Below, piece by piece: positions 20,887 to 29,947 of a stretch of DNA of 38,771 nucleotides. Numbering within the stretch: the stretch's first letter is position 1; every line of letters starts with the position of its first letter. This DNA is from Aphanomyces cochlioides (taxonomy: Eukaryota > Oomycota > Saprolegniomycetes > Saprolegniales > Verrucalvaceae), in assembly GCA_019828595.1 (NCBI GenBank), contig JAHQRK010000076.1, positions 1 to 38,771 of the forward strand, read 5' to 3'. Under the pieces are notes generated by a model that was not told the DNA's origin, did not search any database, and worked only from the letters and a program-made list of their open reading frames with translations. Position numbers and translations under genes: made by a program.

Positions 20887-21897
20887 ATGATGCGACAACA
20901 AGCGCAACGTCAAATCAAGCAGCAGCAAAATGAAGAGACGAACAAGACCAAGGCTGAAATCAAGGAAGTTGTGCAGACTCTAAAGGGTGTGGAGAAGTTC
21001 AAGAAGAAGTACATGAAATTGGACATGACGGAGCGCCTGCTCTGCAACCATTTCATTCGGAAAAAGCCACAGACAGTGCCGAAACCCATCTTTCCCAATT
21101 GGGTCAACTACGTCGTCTACGTCATGTGTGCCTCCATCGATGGCTTTGCCGCTTGGTTTGTCCTCCAGTTTTCATTTACAGTTGGTGGTGATGTTGGCGA
21201 TGCATTTATTAGCTCAATCCTCGTGGGTCTTCTCACGACATGGCTGATCAGCCAACCGATCTCCATTTTCTTCAAGATGGGCATCATGCCTGTCATTGCG
21301 ACGTCTCTTTTGATTAACACCGGTATCTTCCAGTCGCTCAGTACTGAATCCTTTGCTCTTGGGGCAACTGCAGCTGCAACTGTCGGCATGGCTGCTGTCG
21401 TGCGACGACGGGAGAGGAAAGCTGAAAATCTTCCGCCTCAACTTTCTCCAGATATGAGTCAAAAGGTGCAACCGATTCTTGGCCCTTCGTCCGATCTCAT
21501 CATGAGAGGTCAAGCAGGTTCTTTCATATACAGACCTGATGCGAACACGACGGAATATGACTGCGAATGCGGGCTGACTATTCCCAAGGCAGAGAAAGAC
21601 AAGCATCTCGAGTCGGAATGCTCGCATCGCCTCGTGCAATGCCGAGCCGGTTGTGGCATTTTCCTCCAAGCCCGTGCTTGTGAAAGCCACGAAAAGAGTC
21701 GTTGTCGTCTTATTATGTGTACATGTGGCAAAATTCTTCCGAAACAAAACCTTCGAAAGCATCAGCAGTTTGAATGCAAGCTCCAGCTTGTTGTGTGCCG
21801 ATTTGGATGCGGCAAAACTCTCACCCGAACGACGAAATACCGTCATGAGCATGCTGAGTGTGCTTTGCGACTAGGGTTCGGAAGTATACGAGTATAG
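20887..21897 (+). CDS. Truncated duplicate of the polycystin-like C-terminus: membrane segments plus TRAF-type zinc fingers
   Basis: An uninterrupted frame of 336 codons starting MMRQQAQRQIKQQQ matches copy 1 from 12967. It keeps the basic coiled segment (QTLKGVEKFKKKY), membrane helices (WVNYVVYVMCASIDGFAAWF, then WLISQPISIFFKM and PVIATSLLINTG) and three TRAF-type fingers. The fourth finger is cut off at 21870 by a hAT element, and the last eight codons come from that element. All three one-base breaks seen in copy 1 are closed here, which makes it a useful reference for the parent frame. No signal peptide; if expressed it would be a short membrane-anchored zinc-finger protein. It has no obvious promoter of its own and may be a dead fragment. 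Confidence 0.65.
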   Translation: MMRQQAQRQIKQQQNEETNKTKAEIKEVVQTLKGVEKFKKKYMKLDMTERLLCNHFIRKKPQTVPKPIFPNWVNYVVYVMCASIDGFAAWFVLQFSFTVGGDVGDAFISSILVGLLTTWLISQPISIFFKMGIMPVIATSLLINTGIFQSLSTESFALGATAAATVGMAAVVRRRERKAENLPPQLSPDMSQKVQPILGPSSDLIMRGQAGSFIYRPDANTTEYDCECGLTIPKAEKDKHLESECSHRLVQCRAGCGIFLQARACESHEKSRCRLIMCTCGKILPKQNLRKHQQFECKLQLVVCRFGCGKTLTRTTKYRHEHAECALRLGFGSIRV

Positions 21898-22576
21898 TTT
21901 GATTCATTATACACGGTATACATATTATACCATGTATAGTGGACGTATATTATACGATGTATTGCATTCCATGTTGATCCATTCTGAACCTGGACTGCAC
22001 ACTTAAAAAGAAAATCCAAGACGTCGTCCACAACACTTTTTAGATGACTTATTGTCGTAGCAGTTGACTTTCTTTTATACATTGTGATTGGTGTAAATCG
22101 ACAAGCCTCTCATGCCCATTTTACTTTCTTCGTCACCAGTTCGTCTTAATGCCAGAGAGGGGTTCTGCTCCCCCACAGCTTCACCATCCTAGACTTTGGG
22201 ACCACTGGAGCAAACTCCATACAAGGGAAAGGCCATTGCACTGTGTCAAAGTTGCTCTTGCTGTGCAAGAATACTAAGCTATTTCTGGTAAATATTGTGG
22301 CTACAAACTCATTGGTGTGAAGCTCAGTGCTACCTCAGCGCGACTTATTTGCCACTACAATAAGGTGGCGAGATGTACACTGACGACACGAGAACGACCA
22401 GCTCTTGTTTAAGGAAGTGCAAGTCGATCTTTGCGGGATCCATCGGAGCCGCGGTGGTTAAACGACTCCTCAAAGCAACGCATGCACAGTGTATACTAAA
22501 TAATAGTATACAAATTATACGTGTATAAAGACGTATACGTAGTGCTCTATACACGTATAGATATAAGGCGAACCTA
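21872..22576. mobile_element. Non-autonomous hAT-type element (about 705 bp) inserted in the zinc-finger copy
   Basis: The ends are TAGGGTTCG (left) and, reverse-complemented, TAGGTTCGCC (right). Flanks TTTGCGAC (21864-21871) and TTTACGAC (22577-22584) form an 8-bp target duplication with one mismatch, and removal restores the sequence seen uninterrupted at 14042. Both subterminal regions are packed with GTATA/TATAC motifs. There is no transposase frame. Confidence 0.85.
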
Positions 22577-22611
22577 TTTACGACCGACGGAATGTATATA
22601 ATGACGGCAAC

Positions 22612-22632
22612 TGTGATAGGATTCCTATCACA
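22612..22632. repeat. Hairpin H1: 9-bp perfect arms, 3-base loop
   Basis: TGTGATAGG-ATT-CCTATCACA, 13 bases from the left end of the insertion. Same design as H2 and H3. Confidence 0.85.
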
Positions 22633-23351
22633 CCATATAACGCAATATGATTGGAATGAATTGACTTGATGTCTGACAATGTTGCAACGTTGAACCTCGT
22701 GGAGCTTTGCCAGTTGAATTTGCCATCGGTGTCAAAGACGGAAAAGACATACTTTCGATTACACTTAGCACTTTGGGGTATCGACATACGCGCTCGTTGT
22801 TTCCGATTTTTTGTCATGCACAGTATTATTACACCTGCACTGATTCTAAGTGTATTTTGCAAACAAAAATTGTGATTCTTCATGCATCCCCCACCATCTA
22901 CTTTCAGTTAAATAGTAGCTCGTAGAGCGATCGTAAATTCAATCAGCCCACACAGAACATACAGTGTACATCCTCCAAAAAACATGAATCACACAAATTT
23001 CGACGTTACTACGTCAAAAGTTGCGCAGATCGTGAGATAGTGGCGAAATGAGGAGATCACATCCGTCACCGTTACCTGAGAAGATTGTTCTTCCTTATCA
23101 TTTCATCCGTTAATCATAAAGTATTTTAGAAATCAACGATGTTTTGTGCATTTTGCTCCAGGTATTAACATCACAATCAGGTCAGCGAGCACATAACACG
23201 TCAACAAAAGGAATGTTGTCTTGTAGCTAGTCTAGCTTGTATGCATGCTAGATGTTAAAGTATATTCAGGACGGCATTTTGTTTGTCCTTTTGACTTTAA
23301 GCTACGAGTAAAAGAAGTTATATTTAGGCCAATAATGGTTTTTTGAGGAAC

Positions 23352-23372
23352 TGTGATAGAATCTCTATCACA
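23352..23372. repeat. Hairpin H2: compensatory variant of H1
   Basis: TGTGATAGA-ATC-TCTATCACA. The ninth arm pair is A-T instead of G-C, changed on both sides so that pairing is kept. Confidence 0.85.
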
Positions 23373-23453
23373 ATTGCAGAGAATTTTGCACTTTTCAAAA
23401 TCGTATACTGAAATCAAGTCAAAAATATTTATTGAAAATGAATTTCAGGCATC

Positions 23454-23474
23454 TGTGATAGGCTTCCTATCACA
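23454..23474. repeat. Hairpin H3
   Basis: TGTGATAGG-CTT-CCTATCACA, about 45 bases before the right end of the insertion. Arms are identical to H1; the loop differs in one base. Confidence 0.85.
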
Positions 23475-23518
23475 CTCCCATACAAAAAGATCATGATTCT
23501 ATCATAGATGCAGCAGAT

Positions 23519-23990
23519 GTCCCCATTGCAATATCATCTGTTCAGCCCGAGAAATTCAAATGCATGTGTGTCAGTGTGTCAGCCAACGATGATGACGGGT
23601 CTCTCTCGCTGAAGGAGAGGATGAAACTACAAGTAGCACAAGGCTGGAGCGATGCAGCATGGTCAGAAGAACATGGAGCGGACAAAAACTACCAACAAAG
23701 AGAGTTCGAACCACAAGCTGAAATAATTCGAAAACGCGCTCATGCCCACATGTGAGACACTGAGGTGGCTCCGAACTTCGACTCTGTGCAAGCTTGGGCA
23801 GGGCACCCATCACTATATATGTAACATTAAATATTTGTAATTGTTCGAATGTTATCATGGTGTTGAAATATATCATGTCCCCCAATCCATTTAAGATCAA
23901 GTACATGCATCTCAAGCTGGGATACTTTACTGAAATGTTGTAAAAACTAAGTGGCATTGGGATGAACAAATTTTCGGTGAAATCTTATGC
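23519..23990 (+). pseudogene. Detached 3' end and flank of the duplicated zinc-finger gene
   Basis: It continues the copy-1 sequence from about 14057 (CCCCATTGCAATATCATCTG) through the last zinc-finger codons and into the 3' flank, with an extra GTGTGTCA repeat that shifts the frame near 23575. It is separated from the body of the gene (ending 21870) by the hAT element and the hairpin-bearing insertion, so it cannot be translated with it unless spliced. Confidence 0.75.
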
Positions 23991-24021
23991 ATGGTCAAGC
24001 CAGGCAAACTGCAGGAGTTAA

Positions 24022-24100
24022 GGCCCCGTTTGGATAAAATGCTGTTTCAAAACACTGGATATCCGTTTCCTAATAATTAGGCTCCGTTTGGATGCACCTG
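24022..24100. repeat. 79-base insertion with a repeated end motif
   Basis: Absent from copy 1, where GAGTTAAAATTCGCTCG is continuous near 14570. It begins GGCCCCGTTTGGAT and has GGCTCCGTTTGGAT near its right end in direct orientation. It resembles isolated ends of a small DNA transposon. Class undetermined. Confidence 0.5.
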
Positions 24101-24131
24101 AAATTCGCTCGATTATAAATACGGCGTACTA

Positions 24132-24570
24132 CTGCGCGCATTATGAACAACATTTGGATTACACAGTATTTGACACCTTTGTTTTTTTGTATACTTCATT
24201 TGTGACACTGGGCACTATTTAGTGCCAACGTAGTTGATGAGAGCAAGTTTGTCGTCAATAGCTGGTTGTTGGAGCTGTTAAGGGGTCTATGTAGCTTCAC
24301 ATAGACGGTATACAACCCGTAGATCTGACAGGGTTCCTGTCTGATGATTAAATAGAGCTTGAGAAACTCAAACCTTACCATTTAACAGCGTTTGTGCTGT
24401 GATGAACGTATTGTGTTTCCGAGCGGCAATTCTAGCTTAACCACAATGTAGTACAAAGTGTGCTTTACTTAATTACTCTCTCTCATAAGTCTAAGCTTCG
24501 TCTATTTGATGGCGCACATCATAATCTACTGGTCGTCAAATTTTTGGAATTTTTACACTACTGTCATTTC
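24132..24570. other. Non-coding DNA specific to duplication copy 2 (left part)
   Basis: Not present in copy 1. Besides hairpin H4 it holds no frame, motif or repeat I can name. Together with 25510-25696 it is the roughly 620-base host sequence into which the second hAT element inserted. Confidence 0.5.
24323..24345. repeat. Hairpin H4, related design with different arms
   Basis: ATCTGACAGG-GTT-CCTGTCTGAT: 9 of 10 arm positions pair around a 3-base loop. It lies in another stretch of DNA absent from duplication copy 1. Confidence 0.6.
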
Positions 24571-25501
24571 TAAGGCAGGTTGTACAATCTGGTTTGTTGT
24601 GCAAAACGTTGTGCAATCGTTGTAGCACAACGGGTCTGTTGTACTAAAATTGTATAACGTATTGTTATAAATCAAGAAAAGTTTGTTATGAAGCATGTAA
24701 TGAATATTCAAAGCCATCTATTAACAGAACAGCTTGTTTATAAATATTCAAAGCCTTCTTGATTATAAAGAGAACAACTTTTTTATATTGCTAACTTCGT
24801 CGATTTGCCGAATTGATTTTGAATGCCTTTTCTCCTTAAATGTACTGTGCTTTCTACTCAAAATTTCCTCCGGCGATTGGTTGAATCAACCGCCGGCAAA
24901 TCGCGGACCTCCGAAATATAATACAAATATCAATTTTAGAAGGTTATTTTTTACCTTTGGTTGAAGTCTTGTTCGGGATGGTAACGAAATCGACGAAGCT
25001 TCGTCGCTGCGCTGGCGAGGCCAGAGGCCTCTCCACTCGTTGTACGCTCAACGTGAGGAGCGCTGAATAACGTGGAATTCTCTTCGAGGTGGGGTCACTG
25101 TGGAAGGTTGTTCAGAGTCATAGAGATGACGTGAGATTTGCAGCTTTTCTCTCACAAACTTAGGTCAGTTTTCAGCCAATCAATTGATAGTAAAATTATT
25201 TTTAGCCAATCATATTGTCCGGAGGATTTCCAGGCGATTGGAAATATCGCCTGAAATTGGCAAATTTGGACAAAATCACAATATCTTTTGCCAATTAAGA
25301 GATCCTTCTAGAACCATCAGGATGCGCGAGGTGCCATTGTTTCATCTTACCATAGCTTTGACTGACGCTTGTGCATCAGAGCTCCATACACCTTACATAA
25401 TACACTTCTCCATGTGTAATGTTCCTGTTGCACAACGTGTTGCACTAACAGCATTACCTTGTTGAGCAAAAACTCAAAATCGTGTTGTACAACATGCCAT
25501 A
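24571..25501. mobile_element. Non-autonomous hAT-type element (931 bp) with perfect 8-bp target duplication
   Basis: GTCATTTC flanks both sides (24563-24570 and 25502-25509). The ends are TAAGGCAGGTTGTACAA (left) and, reverse-complemented, TATGGCATGTTGTACAA (right). Subterminal zones repeat TTGTGCAA/TTGTACAA-type palindromes on both sides. An inner inverted pair (CCTCCGG near 24868 and CCGGAGG near 25219) and a perfect palindrome CGACGAAGCTTCGTCG at 24991-25006 are present. There is no transposase frame. Confidence 0.9.
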
Positions 25502-25696
25502 GTCATTTCACAACCAGAACTCCGTTCAAAAAAGTGTCCAATCAATGCTCCTTTTCTGCTCTGTTTTATAAACCAATCAGCATCGATTTTACTGTAGAAA
25601 CAGCCTTAATCCACCAATTATACCCCAAATGTTGCTGATATTTTAATAGAGAGTTTCGGAGACCCAAAAGTTGACTTTATATGGACCAGAGTAGTA

Positions 25697-26250
25697 TTGA
25701 TGAAATACGATGGAAGACGGACCTCACATGAATTGGTTTTTGAAGTGTCGTAGAGACATCTTTTGCACCGTTAAATATCAAATTTATGATGTACTCAAGT
25801 CTCCATACTTTGTATGGACCGCACATCTTTCGCCGCTTCATGAGGCTCGGAAGTACGTTCTGGACAAAATGTACAAGTGCCTTGTCGTATTCATCCCAAA
25901 TTCATTCTGCAACGTGCGTAAATTGATTAGATGATGCCATTCATTAGAGACGTACCCACACGCTTATCGAGCGAGTTTGGGTATTGCGTCGATTTCAAGG
26001 ACGACATCTTGATTCGGCGGCTTTGGATGTATGCTTGTCCTGGCTCGGCGCCGTGTCGACATATTTGCTGAGTGCGAACAGAAAACTTGGAAATGTGGTA
26101 TGTGTGGTTTGCACCCAAATTCATTTCCAAATGTGTTCACAAAATGCAACAATTTGTGTTTCCGAGTTGTGCTGAGTGCCAAAATTTATATACCAAGAAC
26201 TGGGAAACATCTCACGCACAAAAATAGATAATCAAGAGCGTAAAGAACGC
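25697..26250 (+). repeat. Dispersed repeat, copy 2, at the 3' side of CRN C
   Basis: Counterpart of 14590-15190. It includes a 74-codon frame (25710-25934) reading CTVKYQIYDVLKSPYFVW, whose relative is partly open in the inverted copy at 28840-29050. This suggests an old coding element. Confidence 0.7.
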
Positions 26251-26251
26251 C

Positions 26252-28164
26252 TTACAATCTACTGTTAAAAGCAAGAATACGAACTCGCTCAAGTACTTTT
26301 TGGGGGGCCCATCTTGAATCATACTTTTCCAATACGTTGGCGTCCACAACTTGGCTTATCTTGAACTCTTCCAACTTTTCTGGCTTGACAACGAAATAGA
26401 TCTCGACTCTCATTTCCTTCTTCATGCCAGCAGCTACAAGCTTCGACAGCACTGTATCAAAAAATTCCAGCTTGAGATCGTGCTTGGCTGCTATCGTCAA
26501 TTGGATGAAGATAACTTTTGTGGCCACCATGTCAAAATACAAAGCATCATAACCGCCTTGGTTCCATTTGACGGGTTTCAGCCACTTTTTGTCAGCACAA
26601 ATACGATGCTCCTCTCCTTCACCTGTCGTCTTGAAGTTCTTCGTTGGGTCAAAAATATAGACATCAGTCATGGGTAGTTGAACCTTTTCTGAATTTACGT
26701 CAATGAGTTCGACTTTCTCTTGCTTTACTGATGCCAAAAACAGCCATTCATACAAATAGCCATGCATTGGAGGGGTTTTTGCCGCACCAAGATTGTTTGC
26801 TAATTCAACAATAGTGTCCTTACCCGACGCATTCACAAAGCAACTGAGAGCATATTCACTCACGGCATACCGTTCACGGTTCTTGTCCAATCCATAGAGT
26901 CTGTTGATTTCATTCTTGTGATACATACCGACGCAATACTTCACTAGGTCAGCCTTGTTCGGTGTCGATTCAACAGCTTCTTCGATCCGCAATATGACTT
27001 CGCCTGTTGAGAGCTGAAACATATATCGACATGAGCCACCAGCGTAGTAAAACTTTTTGTCGATCATGCCGTCCAAATAATCATCACCAGTTAAACTTGT
27101 TTCTTCATTCACGTCGGAGGGAGGGGTTGCTTCCAGATTGACCTTTACCGAATTAAAAAATTCTTGATCTTTGACGGCAGTTCGGTATTCGTCTCGAGTC
27201 CACGAATACATGAAGAAAAACTCAATACCAGCGCGATTGTCGTCGTCTGGATTTCTCTTCCCAAGAGTTGACATGGAGGAGCAAATCACGAATCGATTAT
27301 GTTCTTGACGTCCAAGTCGTTTTTCAATCAAGCAGTATACTTTTTCATGTCCTTGGATGTTGTTAAATCCGTCCAGACAAACAAAAAGTTTTTGGCCATC
27401 AGGATAGTCAGGAAACTCAAATTCTGTAGGCTCGAAGAGCCAAGACTGATTCGTCCCCATATCCCAAAAAGTGGAACAACCCCTTCTGCACAAATGGATC
27501 CAAATTACACGCCATTCTTCACGATCCAAAGACGCCACATAACTCAGCGTGCACATGGATTTTCCTGTGCCAGGGGGTCCAACAATGTAGCCTTTCTTCT
27601 TGTCTCGTATCACTCGATCGTTCAAAAACTGCCATAGTTCTTTGACTTGAGCGCGGGGATACAGAAAGGTGTCTCTTTCCTGTCCAATATATGACCACTT
27701 CAACAATGCACGTGGTATCATGACATATCTTCCGCTGATGTCAATTTGCGGAACCTGTGGTACTGGTTCGGGGGAAGCACTGGTGCTGGTACAAGGAGAA
27801 TTTCTGATACTTGCACAGCATCGACGTCCACACGTTGCTTCTTGGGAGGATTCTCCCAGACATCACGATCGGGAACAACCACCACGAGGGGACTGCTCAT
27901 GTTTGCGTCGTACTGGGTCATTTCTTGGGTTGGGTGAAGAGAAACTGGATTCTTCACTTTTAATGCGTCCATGTCGGAGTAGACTTTGAGTTGCGCAGCG
28001 ACAATACCTTCAGGAAGGATCGGAGAGACTTTGGCATACACAGCGTCCTTAAAGTCGTCAATGCGGCAATTAGGTCCTGACTGCATCTTCACGCTGGATT
28101 CCTCCATCTTTGGGATCTGATTGGCATCAACCAGGATATACCAGACGCAGAGCTCACTTGCCAT
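26252..28164 (-). CDS. Crinkler (CRN)-like effector, P-loop NTPase plus nuclease-like C-terminus, copy C (one frame break)
   Basis: Start at ATG 28164-28162 (MASELCVWY), 13 bases after the conserved upstream motif; an in-frame ATG 30 codons earlier lies across that motif and is less likely. The header (about 100 residues) ends in LVVVVP, then come the KKQRVD linker, hinge, NTPase with GPPGTGKSM (Walker A) and LFVCLDGFNN (Walker B), RFVICSS, and a C-terminal GGYDAL...FIQLT region that may be a restriction-endonuclease-like domain. A 489-codon frame (27721-26252) carries everything from the hinge onward intact; the header joins after a one-base difference in TTCGGGGG at 27768-27775 (copy B has one C more). 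About 637 residues. The body is over 99% identical to copy B by eye, the header much less. Role in host cells is family knowledge, not shown here. Confidence 0.85.
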
Positions 28165-28171
28165 CTTCAGA

Positions 28172-28197
28172 AGTTGCGCGCGAAAAAATGATTCTGA
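28172..28197 (-). promoter_or_regulatory. Conserved motif upstream of CRN C start
   Basis: On the minus strand the best-preserved form, AATCATTTTTTCGCGCGCAA, ends about 10 bases before the ATG. It is likely an initiator region, giving a very short 5' leader (inference). Confidence 0.5.
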
Positions 28198-28256
28198 CCT
28201 GTCTCGTTTGCAAATCTGCTTGTTAAAATTGATAAATAATATATTATCTTTCACAG

Positions 28257-28839
28257 GATATTCATCATCTCACCTTGCTTCGATGGCTTTGGTCGTATGC
28301 TTGTCCAGACCCGGTACTGCTACAACTCGCTCCATGCGATGCACAAGATCAAATGGCTTGTCGTATATTTTGACGAGATCCACCCAGATTCGTCCTCGTC
28401 AGTTGATGCCAGCTCGAATGACAATCGTGCAAACATAACGAGGGTTGTGTGGGAAATATCCACGCCAAGACGGCCGACCTCCGTCGACGTATCGAATTGT
28501 GCGGCATTCCAACTTGTCAAATGGAATTGATCGCGGCGGCAAAGATCATGAAGGAGTCAAGGTCCATTTTGTTAGATTTGTCATGGTTCCAGCCAGCTCA
28601 TCACCGAACGTTGTCACTTGGATGGACGGTTGCGACGAAGAGAGAGGACAGACCGACGGATATTGACGTCTTTATTGCTTACACGCCGACTCTGGCATTT
28701 GACAGTGTGGGGTGAATCGAGCGCATGGCTAGCATCCAGAAGTACTTGATGGACTACATGCTCTTTGTACTGATATTTTACCCAGACTCACATGATGTGC
28801 GTGACGGTAAGTCTCTCGTTTTAATTCTTCCATGATGAT
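28257..28839. other. Region upstream of CRN C, probable mobile-DNA remnants
   Basis: 28262-28320 resembles (about 70% by eye) the GGCTTTGG-TGTATGCTT block of the dispersed repeat at 14945 and 26008. Beyond it are short overlapping plus frames (for example 28449-28715, ending AYTPTLAFDSVG) that I do not recognise and cannot join by splicing. Confidence 0.4.
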
Positions 28840-29050
28840 CAATTTACGTACACACGTTGCTAGAATGAATTATGGAAGAAGACGAACGGGCGCTAGTAGT
28901 CCATTTCGTCGAGAATATTTCCTGGCCGCGTAAAGCGACGAAAGGTGTTGTGTCCCCACAAATTATGGAGACACTGATGAGTACATCATAAATTGGATAT
29001 TTCACCGTGCAAACGATGTATCCACGACAATTCAAAAGCCAAACCATGGA
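28840..29050 (-). repeat. Dispersed repeat, inverted copy on the 5' side of CRN C
   Basis: The reverse complement matches 14630-14850 and 25720-25930 (AAGAGAAGTGGGTCCATGG start, GTCTCCATAATTTGT centre). CRN C thus lies between oppositely oriented copies. Confidence 0.7.
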
Positions 29051-29286
29051 CCCACTTCTCTTCGAATGAGCCCGTTCTCCCTCTTCCAGCGTATTTCATC
29101 AATGCGCCGCAAAAGGACTTGGACTTGTCTCGGCATTGTGTCGAGGAAAATTAGAATTCTCGTCAACGCCAGCTAGCTGTGTGGACGCGAATCGGCGGCG
29201 TGACATCTCCTCCTCGACCAGCTTTCGAGCACTTCCAAGTTGTCGCTTTGGCTTGATTCACAGCGATGCCAAACTACTGAATTCCG

Positions 29287-29925
29287 TTGGACGACGCTTC
29301 AAAGGTGCGAGGTTTCACGACGCCGTCTTCGTTCATCAAATTCCACCACTGCTTTGAGCTCCAACATCGTCCAAAACGCATGTACATGCGTATTCCAAGC
29401 GAGAAAACGAATGTCGACAGTGAGAACGATGTTAATTCGCACGAAATCGCCGCGCCGAAGGGCAACAAGCTCATCTGTGACTCGTTCATCCCCGCGACGG
29501 TCAGTCGACGACACATGTCGCTTTTTTCCAGAGTGATTTCCATCACGAGAATCGCCGCACAGACACCGCGACAAAGTTTACGATTCAATGCTGACGAGCA
29601 ACCAAGTGCAAGCAGACAAAACATCACAAAGTTCATGCGCACCGTCGTCGACGTGTGGTCGAACTGGGAGGGATTTCTGATGCGACTCATGGCCAAAAAC
29701 AAAGTCTTCTCCATCCTTCATCCTTCGCAATCTCCACTACAGTATGTACGACATATACCGAGGGGAAGTAAACATCGCGCGTGTTCTCGACCTCATCCGA
29801 TTGCAGTTGATGATGAAGAGGATAATCAAAGGCGTGTTCAACCAGGTGTCGAATTTTGTTCAATCAAATGGCGGTCGAAATTTTACCCAACCGAAACATC
29901 ACTTCGCCCTTTTTCCAAGTGTTGA
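29287..29925 (+). CDS. Possible hypothetical protein of 212 codons
   Basis: This is an uninterrupted plus frame (begins MDDASKVRGF; includes FMRTVVDVWSNWEGFLMRLM). No domain, signal peptide or membrane helix is recognised. The opposite strand is also open for 146 codons (29714-29274), so openness alone is weak evidence. The polar, mixed composition of the plus reading is more protein-like than the antisense one. It ends 22 bases before the start of the ABC transporter gene; it may be decayed DNA or part of that gene's promoter. Confidence 0.25.
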   Translation: MDDASKVRGFTTPSSFIKFHHCFELQHRPKRMYMRIPSEKTNVDSENDVNSHEIAAPKGNKLICDSFIPATVSRRHMSLFSRVISITRIAAQTPRQSLRFNADEQPSASRQNITKFMRTVVDVWSNWEGFLMRLMAKNKVFSILHPSQSPLQYVRHIPRGSKHRACSRPHPIAVDDEEDNQRRVQPGVEFCSIKWRSKFYPTETSLRPFSKC

Positions 29926-29947
29926 CGCATTCATCCTTCGGCTCTCC

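Larger units (their letters stand above)
22599..23518. mobile_element. About 0.92-kb insertion of unknown class with hairpins near both ends
   Basis: The uninterrupted sequence CGGAATGTCCCCATTGC at 14051 is split here: CGGAATGT at 22588-22595 and ATGTCCCCATTGC at about 23517. ATGT is on both sides and may be a 4-bp target duplication. No terminal inverted repeat and no coding frame were found. Three near-identical 21-base hairpins lie near the ends (separate entries). The exact borders are uncertain by a few bases. Confidence 0.6.
20851..28256. repeat. Segmental duplication, copy 2
   Basis: Same order as 12931-17778 but expanded by a hAT element at 21872, an insertion at about 22599, a 79-base insertion at 24022 and about 1.56 kb of extra DNA (about 24132-25696) that itself contains a second hAT element. 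Its left edge cuts the polycystin gene in the middle, just after a 12882-12924 intron equivalent, and lies 80 bases beyond the transposase stop codon. Confidence 0.85.

Noticed and set aside
22599..23518. Helitron interpretation of the hairpin-bearing insertion
   Set aside because: No TC start, no CTRR end and no insertion between A and T. Hairpins are near both ends instead of only the 3' end.
29274..29714. 146-codon minus-strand frame upstream of the ABC gene
   Set aside because: Antisense to a more protein-like plus frame. Its hydrophobicity follows from the complement of polar codons and no family is recognised.
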